From the NCBI GenBank assembly GCA_029891345.1, contig CM056993.1, positions 224,635,924-224,699,923 on the forward strand: DNA of 64,000 bases. The letters run 5' to 3'. Source of the stretch: Dryococelus australis. Its lineage: Eukaryota; Arthropoda; Insecta; Phasmatodea; Phasmatidae. A model generated the notes under the pieces. That model was not told where the DNA came from. It saw nothing but the letters and a program-made list of their open reading frames with translations, and ran no database searches. Made by a program: the position numbers and the translations under genes. Of this stretch, positions 56,121 through 64,000 are shown one piece after another (within the stretch, counting starts at the first letter, position 1; each line of letters begins with the position of its first letter).

Positions 56121-59100
56121 AACTTCAAAAACAAAAACAGTGTTGAAATAGCAAGAGGAAAGCACAGACGAATACTTCTTTGAGACTACGTTATGTTAAT
56201 TTTTGTTTTATCAATGAACTCAGAAAAATGTGCAGTATTATATTCCGTTCGTAAATAAGTTATTATAATTAAAAATAATCATGGTTTAAAACATGTTGTA
56301 TTCAATAAATGATCTGACTTGGTGTAGTTATACAGCGATGAATATTTGTCGGAGCGACTGTAATTGCAAGGCTGTGGTGATGGCGACCTACAACAGCCGC
56401 TCAGACACTAAGCACGACTGTATCTATGTCACGCCACTTCGACAACGAGTGTCTGTCGGCTTCCAGGAGATGCATCTAATAAGATCAACAGTTAAGGATT
56501 CTGGTATTAGCTACTCTGTAAACAGTACGTATGCAAAATAACATGAGCATAACAAATCTAGGCAGCCAATCTTTCCTGAGGTTAACGTTGGCTAGGTGAA
56601 ATTACTTTTACTAAGTTGTTTCTACTTTAAATCAAATGGAACACTGGCATTCTTGATTTTAGTATTTTACTTCAATTATTTTTTACAGTTAGGTATTGAA
56701 GACTGTTCACACCATATTTTCTTGAACTTGTTCTCAGCGGAACAGGACAGAAACTGTACAACGATCACGTAAAGTCACATATTACAAGTGAAATTATTTT
56801 TTCTAGCCACCCAATAGTATTTTGGTTTTTCCTATGTTTCCAATTTTTAACCATGAATAAATGCCCATGTTACATGTTGTTGCTGCCAACGCGGCTGAGA
56901 CCTGAGATATAGTGACTGGACATGACGCGCAGTGTTGCAGTACGGCTTTATAAAGACTAGGTATAATCTTCCGCAATTTTGTGTCAAGCCTGCGCACACA
57001 TCAGTACGCATCTAGCATTGCATCTCATGGTTCTCTCCGACTTTTCCATTTCTGATTCATAAAAATAATTCAATGAAATAATGTTGATAAATTTAGACTA
57101 AACAAAGGCATTTGATTAGTTTGTAAAGTAACGCGAAGTTTTAATTCATACTCATATTCCTTAATAAGGAATTGAAGTGTGCTACAAATATTCGTCACTT
57201 TTGGAGACCTATTGAAAAGGAACTATTGGTTATATAGACACGCTGCCTTAACGCGGCAAGAATAATTTTATCGCTAAGATAGGCCTGCTGTTTATATAAA
57301 AATACTTAATCTGAAATACCCGTTACGGTCATGCTGCATATTGCATTACAGTAGGTGGCGACTACTCTAGTTATAAAACTTACTTTATCACTTGCCATTT
57401 ACAAACCGCTTACAATTAAACTGTTACGTTACAGTATCTTGGCTGCCAGCTTTAACCGAATTTTACATAAAACCATGTGTTGAAAAGGAACATAAGTTAC
57501 ATGTGATAATTAATCTGCCGTTTCGATTTTCGTAATTGCTGGGAATTTTTGTTAACATTTTAGTGATTTATGTTATTTATTTGCGCTTCCCGTTCTCTTT
57601 AAAGGGTGGTTTGTTAACTGTGTAAACTAGCATTAACATTAATTCCTTAGTGGGTATTGGAGCCCACAGTTTCTAGTATAATACACAAGAATGTAGATAG
57701 CGATGTTACTGACAGGTGGTTACGTGAAATAAGATGTATATCTTTAATCATGATAAAAACCTTTTTTGTATATCGAGTAGGTCTAGGTGTTAAAAAATTA
57801 TCCTTATCAGCAATCATGGCTTTAACACTTTTACCTCATTTTTAAAAACCTTCGAATTGTTAAGTTGAGGATTGAATTTATTTATGATATGGTATTTGGT
57901 TATTGCTCGGGGAAGTATGAAACAATGCATGCGATGAAATTACTGTTGTGTATTTTTTAAATGTCTAGTTTGCTCACCATATACTTCGACTTTCTTTCCC
58001 ATGACAATTTTGTGAGGGGATTTGGAACTTTGGAAATGTTAAGAATTGAATTTTTTTTTTCAATTTTTTCCAATCATCTGCTCTGATAAGTTCCCACTGG
58101 ATTTCTTCAAAGTGTACACAAAACTCAGTCTATATATTTATAATTTTTAATAAATTTCAGTTTCGTGATAGCTACGTTTTGACATTAATTTTCGTAGTAT
58201 AAACTTTTGAGTTACTCGTCTAAATTTCAGAAACACAGAGTTTCAAGAATATTTTTGTGAGTTGCGAGTATTATTTTTGCATATAAATTAAATTTGTGTA
58301 TTTTAGTCAGTATTTTTTGGTAAACAGTAAGTCACTTTTTAATACAAAGAAACCTCGTATTAATCATCGCTGCTATTATTGTCTTCTCATATTCTAAAAC
58401 TTACTTAAAAAAATAAGCCCCATTTACGTATTTCATATATTTGGAAATCTGTTTTTGACTTTAGGTTTCAATAATTACCGCCATACGAGACCCTTCTAAT
58501 AACCAAAAACCTTGGACACTGAATAAAGGTGTGTGGTACAGTACTATTATCCCTGTCATCCTGCTCAGCTCAATCCTAAGTTTATTTAAGAAGGACATTA
58601 ATCCTCTTTTGGTACAGGGACTAGTACTGCTAAAATTATGGCACACTTCTATTGCTAACCAGTAGGCCTACCTTTTCGGACAAAACTTAATCCTGACATT
58701 GTAATTACCGCAGTTGTAGATAACATCTATAGATATAAATAAAAATTAAATATATTCCGAGTGATTTAGGAAAAGGGTAACCACATTTACAGAGACACGA
58801 TAATCACAACGCTATTCGTACTAAGTTGTTCTATTACAAATAGTGCAGGAGCGTTTCACATTAAAAACCTACCGAATTGAATTAGAATACAGCATTTTTG
58901 TATGAAATAGTTTTTCTTATAAATGCTGTCATGAAACACTAATCAAAACTAATGTTAAAAAAACTCATAAATGCCACTTCTAAGAACCGAAATCTGAGAC
59001 CCTATATGTGTAATTTAAGCAACTACCCGCCTGTACCACGTCAACTTTAAGTTGTATCTGATGTTAAATAAGGTATCTTAAAATACTAATAATTTCGACT

Positions 59101-59533
59101 TTTAAATAAGGTTTTTAAAAAATTAACTTGAAATAAAAGATAGCAGCAATTTATGTCAGAGAGTATGTTATTAAACCCAAGCAACTTACATCACAAAGCC
59201 CGTATCCATTTGGCCCGTATGCAATTTTGCAGCCAAATCGCACTTCTTTATAACATCAACAGGAAATCTAAACAACCTGAAACTCGTAGTTGTACTGTTT
59301 GCACAATTTGGTTCAGAACAACTTACCATTTTCAACAGAAATAATAAAACGAACACTAGGAAGCTATTCCATATGTGCATTTGCTAGCGTTACTCGTAAT
59401 CACTCCTCAGACCGTGCTCGTAAAACAAGCCAAAGAAAGGAGAATATAGCATTTGAGCAGCTTTCTCCTAGCAGCCTACTTCCGCGGGCTTGACCCAAAA
59501 TGGCGGGTGATGATACTCAGTCTTTATAGTGCC
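56121..59533. other. 3.4 kb AT-rich stretch, no feature seen
   Basis: Short frames only (longest 82 codons at 56293-56541), with no motif or repeat structure recognised. Confidence 0.45.
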
Positions 59534-59699
59534 TGGTATGTACACAAAGGTAGCAGGTTTGTCGCTAGCAGGTGGTCGGCGTCGGCGTGCGCTGAAGAAG
59601 CACACAGAAGAGGCAGGTGAACCTGCCAGTTGCGCAGCTGATTTTCAGCAAGCGGTATGTCATCACATTGATCATTCGACGAACAGTTATTCCTCCTTG

Positions 59700-59881
59700 A
59701 AGACATGACTCCAAAATTGAAAAGGAGAAACATTGGTTTACATTAGATAAACAGAAACAGGAGAAGGCATGGGGAATGCCATCTTTATTTATTGAACTAA
59801 AACAAGACGAGGAAATATTCTTCCAATATACAAGAATGACATATGACACATTTGACTATATTTTCAAGTAAATTGAACCTC

Positions 59882-59929
<48 letters not shown>

Positions 59930-62638
59930 ATGATGGTACCCGCAGCCCATCTTACCAGAGGAAAGATTGATCAAAAAATTTCAGTAAGTTCTGTACATAT
60001 TTGTACTCCTTATACATTATGGTGATAATACAAACAAGCAGAAATGACTAACATAACTATTGTAGTATGTGTGCATTCACAATTTTTACGTCTGATATAC
60101 TGTATAGAATGTCATTGCATAATGCACTATAGGTTATTGTGTATACACAGAGCTGCCAGATTCATAAATGAGGTTCATTACAAGCTGCATGCAATTTAAA
60201 TATTTTCGGATCGATTTCCGGACACACAGTTATAACATATTTTGTAATGAAAGTAATGTAAGACATGACTATTTGTGACAATAATGTTAAAATTAAAAAA
60301 AGCTGATATAAACAGTGTTCAAAAATAATAACTTCGTACAGAATTAAAGGAAACAAAGATAATAGTTCAAATAGAATGTACTTTTAAAACAATCCAAGCG
60401 CTTTTGCACAGATATAGCTGAAGCCTTTTGATTATGTCAGATATTAATTGTATTATATCCTTCGTCTCGGGATAGGAAATTTACGCAGTGTAACGTACAT
60501 ATATGGGGCTCTATCCGTACACCGTATAAAGCAACTAATTTCCGTACACATCCAGAAATTTCCGTACATGTAGAAATACTGTGTATATGTCGCAAGGTAG
60601 CACATAACATTACTCTACACTGCCATTTTATGTTCCATTTTTGCACTTGACTAAGTATTTGTTTCGTTAAATAACTAAATAGGAAAATTTTGGATTTGAC
60701 ATCAAAGTGTGCAAAAATTGTGAAGTGTATTTCGTTTGCGAGGAAAATGTAACATACAATTTCTAATGGTTAACCAAGTTTGATACAATTAAAATTGTGT
60801 GCATTGTTACCCACAATGTATCCTTAATGATAATCCATCTATTGTTTTCTGAAAATATAGCCTGCACAACTGATATGCTTAGTCTAGCAGTCAAGTAACA
60901 TTACAATATGTATAGAAACTTCACTACAAAATATCAGTTGAATACATATCAAGATATGTAGTGTTTACTGTTTAAAAAGAGGCGTAAGACACATTGTGAG
61001 TTTATTCGGCAACCTATTCAGCACGTGAGGAATGCAGTAATTTAATAGTGGTTCGGGAACCATCAGGGGGGGATGGTGAATACTGCAACGAATGTTGAGA
61101 GGTTTCAGATGATGAAAGTTCCTGGTGATATGCAAACGTTCAACTAGTTCCTGGACCTTATTTCTGAACGTCAGTTTGCACGAGTCTGGATTCTTACGAA
61201 CATGAGGAATCGAACTTTTGAAAAATAACAGGTCTCATTATTATGCAACTTAGATGATTTGGACTGCAGATATTGTTATTTCTGTCCCGAGATTTAATAA
61301 CAATTCATTGTAATCTGTTGTCGATCTACGCTTCTTTGGTTTGTTAAAGTACATGATGGTCCAGGTGTCGGTGTGGGCTGTGAAGGATCCTCACTTACAT
61401 CTTAAACAATGTCTTCATTCATTCCTATATCCTGGTCACCATCAACCGCAGATACAATAACAGGAGGTTCATTTTCTTGTGTTCCTGGTGACGAAGATGT
61501 AGAACTAATACATTTGGTATCTGCCTGTGCCATCTTGCATACATTCCCTGAGGAAGATCTTGGTTTGAACATGTTTTCAAGAAAAACAGCAAATGAAAAT
61601 ATGACCACTTGCATGCATGTACATACTTTCCAATTTCCCCTGAGCGAGAAGGTGGTGGGTGTTCTTCCAAGTTCTACAGCGAATTGATCTCGCAACTACT
61701 TCGACTTCTTTCTTGATTCATTTTCTGAAAAATTAATGTGAAAATTGTTACATAATTTAATGAGAAACCAGCGTCGTGCTTTGCATAAATGCTAATGTTA
61801 AAACATTCTATTTTAGGTATCTATAAACCGGTTCTTTGTTCAAGGCTCTTTCTTTTTCTTTCCGAAATGGAGCATCTGCAATGGGCAAAATTATTGCTGA
61901 GACTGTTGTTGCACTTTGGAATGTTCTGTGACGAGAACATATGCCTATACCAACGAAGGACGGATTGGCTAGTGTTGCTGAGGACTTTAACAAAATTTGG
62001 AACTTCCCTAATGTTATTGGTGCCATTGATGGCAAACATGTTCGTGCAGTGTACCCAGCAAATTCAGACTCAAAATTTTTTAATTATAAAAAAATATTAT
62101 TCTATGATTATGCAAGGTGTAGTGGACCCAAATTAGAAATTTATAACAGTATATGTAAGTGGGTATGGCAAAGAGAGTAATGGAGGTACATTTCAAGCCT
62201 CGGATATATACAATCTATCTGATCAATGAACAATTGCAGATTCCGGAGCCTGCAAATGAACCTGTAACAAATGTTACGCCTCCATTTGTATTAATTGGGG
62301 ATGATACATACAATCTTAATCCTTTCCTTCTAAAACCATATGGGGGTACCAACTTAACATTTGAGGAGGAATGTTTTAATAAACTTTTAAGTAGAGCCAG
62401 GAAAACTGTCGAATTCACTTTTGGTATTCAATATTCCAAATGGCGATTTCAAAATACATTGAAACAGATGTTTCACTTGCAGATAATATTATTAAGTGTA
62501 CCTATGTGTATTTTGCATAATACAATTTTGGATAAAGAAGGGTGTGAAAGACATATTTCTGATGTGTGTGTTATTCCTGAAAGATATTATCAGAGACATG
62601 AGATGGGAAGGCCAACTGCTGTTGGTAAAATAATCTGA
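59700..62638 (+). pseudogene. HARBI1-like: HARBI1-type Harbinger transposase, two exons, decayed
   Basis: Exon 1 (about 59700-59983) has AWGMPSLFIELKQDEEIFFQ and YTRMTYDTFDYIFK, then a 44-bp poly-A run (59885-59928) that breaks the frame, then PILPEERLIKKF. The donor CA/GTAAGT (59984) and acceptor TTTTAG (61815-61816) join in phase. Exon 2 (61817-62638) gives TGSLFKALSFSFRNGASAMG, KIIAETVVALWNVL, NFPNVIGAIDGKHVR (first Asp), a frameshifted KESNGGTF segment, VLIGDDTYNLNPFLLKPYGG (second Asp) and LLSRARKTVEFTFGIQYSKW (catalytic Glu), then LHNTILDKEG. All three acidic residues survive, but there are stops and frameshifts. The intron holds exon 2 of the antisense MADF gene. Confidence 0.85.
59885..59928. 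repeat. poly-A run of 44 inside the transposase exon
   Basis: Uninterrupted A tract between the IEPR-type end of one conserved segment and the PEERL segment. This is not where a poly-A tail would be expected, so it is an expansion or a tiny retroposed tail. Confidence 0.95.
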
Positions 62639-63151
62639 GATACAATTACAGCATATTTTGCACAATAGCCTATGTAATACAATTAATACCTGGGTAAGAA
62701 CAGGTTACTAGATCACACTATTTCACTACAAAATCTGTACATACTGTTGGTACTTATATTGTTGGTAAAACACAGTTTGAAAACAATATATTTGGTAATT
62801 GTTCGTTAAAAAAATGTTTTTTAAAACAGTGTTTTCAAACAACATAGTTTGCAATTGTTGGTAAAACAGTGACTTTGAATATTCGATTTTATATATTTAA
62901 GTAAAATTATGCTTTCAAACAATATATTTTGCCTAATTGTGCTTACTGAATGTGAAAATAAATTTATTTTACTTACAATCCACATTCATTTCTAAACTGA
63001 TCTCTTTCCAGAACTTGTGAAGCACAGTTCTTTCTGCATGCAACTTATCCCACTTGTCCCATAAAGAACTTCTTTGGAAAACCTCACGAATTAATGCATC
63101 AATATCAATTCTGTATATCTGCACTAAAAAACCGGCCCTGGTAACCAGCAA
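61402..63151 (-). pseudogene. MADF-domain partner gene of the Harbinger element, two exons
   Basis: Exon 1 (62977-63151) encodes the N-terminal half of a MADF (Myb/SANT-like) DNA-binding domain: IDALIREVFQRSSLWDKWDK, KLHAERTVLHKFWKEISLEM. The donor is ATT/GTAAGT on the minus strand (intron from 62976). The acceptor TTTTTCAG places exon 2 at 61724-61402, in the matching phase, continuing ENESRKKSK, stop, LRDQFAVELGR, which completes the K.(W)..LRDQF part of the domain. It then has a Ser/Thr-rich tail ending in QDIGMNEDIV. A stop at the junction and another just before LRDQF show decay. Such proteins escort the Harbinger transposase to DNA. Confidence 0.72.
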
Positions 63152-63212
63152 CCAACAACTACCACTTCATTCCAGTAGGCAGGTCGGCGCGGATTGGTAC
63201 GAACCTTCTTAC

Positions 63213-63405
63213 ATTGTGTGCAACTGCACTTGATAACACACAGACTTGCAGAAGCTTGTCGGCGCCGACCAGCGACTGCAACCTGCTAGCGGGACACATC
63301 CTTACTTTGTGTGCAGCTGCACTTGATAACACACAGACTTGCAGAAGCTTGTCGGCGCCGACCAGCGCCGGCAACCTGCTAGCGGGATATCTGCTAACTT
63401 TGTGT
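63213..63405. repeat. 93-bp tandem duplication at the right end of the Harbinger element
   Basis: Two copies of TTGTGTGCA(A/G)CTGCACTTG, ACACACAGACTTGCAGAAGC, GTCGGCGCCGACCAGCG and CAACCTGCTAGCGGGA, offset by exactly 93 bp. The unit carries the palindrome GTCGGCGCCGAC and a copy of the sub-terminal CTGCTAGCGGG block. Confidence 0.93.
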
Positions 63406-63413
63406 GCGCACCC

Positions 63414-64000
63414 TTATGTTGCAGCTCTGCTTCTTTCATACTCTCATGCAGTATTGGGCGATCACACAACACTGTGAAGACCACATTACATTGTGCCACA
63501 TGTCTTCCAAGTCTGTGCAAGGTCTACCACAGCAGCTGTTGTACCAGCTACCACAGGGCTCATCACGATAGTTCTCTGTCGCCTGGCACTACTCCAGTTC
63601 ATACAAGCTTTAGTCATAGGTCGTATACTGTTTTCCTTAGCAGGTTCTATTGTCGTACCACATTACAGTTGCAGAGCACATCCAATTCAGCTACAGAAAT
63701 GATAACTTGGTGGCTGAAATAAATACATCATTAATACACATAGTCATAGTACGATAATATTGCTTGATAAAGGTGATAAGGGGGGGGGGGGATTGAAAAA
63801 TTTCTTAACTACATCAACGATATGGAAATACGCAGAAATTTTGATTATAAACAAACTTGTATTCATTAATATTTTTTAATTTTTAATATGTAACATTTTG
63901 TATAGCTAATATTTTGTAGTGTTGTTAACTATATGCTTCATTCTTTCGAAAACAACTTAAATCGTACTTTCCTGACAACATTCGTAGTGTGTACTTTGCT
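63414..64000. other. right edge of window, no gene seen
   Basis: A 127-codon frame (63339-63722) overlaps the transposon end and is not recognised. A G-run of 10-12 lies at about 63780-63791. Confidence 0.45.

Larger units (their letters stand above)
59534..63413. mobile_element. PIF/Harbinger DNA transposon
   Basis: The terminal sequences TGGTATGTACACAAAGGTAG (left, 59534 on) and the reverse complement of the right end (GGGTGCGCACACAAAGTTAG) align over about 39 bases with roughly 75% identity, followed on both sides by CGCTAGCAGG. Inside are a HARBI1-type transposase (plus) and a MADF-domain partner gene (minus), the two-gene set typical of Harbinger elements. Length 3.9 kb. The right flank is TTA, fitting the usual 3-bp TWA target, but the left flank (GCC) does not match, so the duplication is not proven. 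Confidence 0.85.

Noticed and set aside
63339-63722. 127-codon frame at the right edge
   Set aside because: It starts inside the Harbinger terminus and its tandem repeat and shows no family resemblance.

Overview
This window looks like non-coding, repeat-dominated DNA from an animal genome, most likely an insect or other arthropod with a large genome. It is AT-rich, has long homopolymers and (AT)n microsatellites, and almost all recognisable coding sequence belongs to decayed transposable elements. I found no convincing host gene, rRNA, true tRNA or CRISPR array. Species cannot be named from the sequence. All family calls come from reading translations by eye; no searches were run.

Left part (1-7.8 kb): the tail of a mariner-like transposase runs off the left edge. 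An internally deleted Ty3/Gypsy element (1830-5607, minus strand) follows, with two LTRs, gag and the extreme C-end of integrase. Its right LTR carries an inverted copy of the element's own gag leader. Next come a dispersed repeat rich in AGGTCA motifs and a short GC-rich patch.

Centre (7774-36132), the main feature: a decayed but boundary-complete Maverick/Polinton (adintovirus-like) element. It has inverted terminal repeats of about 1.75 kb that begin AGTAGTAG, and candidate 6-bp target duplications (CTTAAA/CATAAA). Its genes form two divergent blocks. The leftward block holds a packaging ATPase, a large conserved Polinton protein, and an integrase with chromodomain. The rightward block holds a phospholipase A2-type minor capsid protein, an adenain-like protease, the penton, a small conserved ORF, the double-jelly-roll major capsid protein and a further conserved Polinton protein. 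Every gene has frameshifts or stops, and no protein-primed DNA polymerase is recognisable. The element is interrupted by a minus-strand Gypsy element with very long LTRs (17055-29503). That element's integrase is in turn split by a 2.6-kb DNA transposon (20826-23447) with 27-bp terminal repeats, a TTAA-type target and a DUF7869-like protein. The insertions are therefore three levels deep.

Right part (36.1-64 kb): mostly featureless AT-rich DNA. It contains a 30-bp minisatellite, an unidentified 152-codon ORF (42048-42504), a mariner-family element with TIRs (44782-45913), two copies of a tRNA-derived SINE, a GC-rich 35-bp minisatellite of about 18 copies (49242-49895), a second AGGTCA-rich repeat, a dead Tc1-like transposase (55156-56120) and a PIF/Harbinger transposon (59534-63413). 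The Harbinger transposase and its MADF-domain partner lie on opposite strands with interlocked introns: an exon of each gene sits inside the intron of the other.
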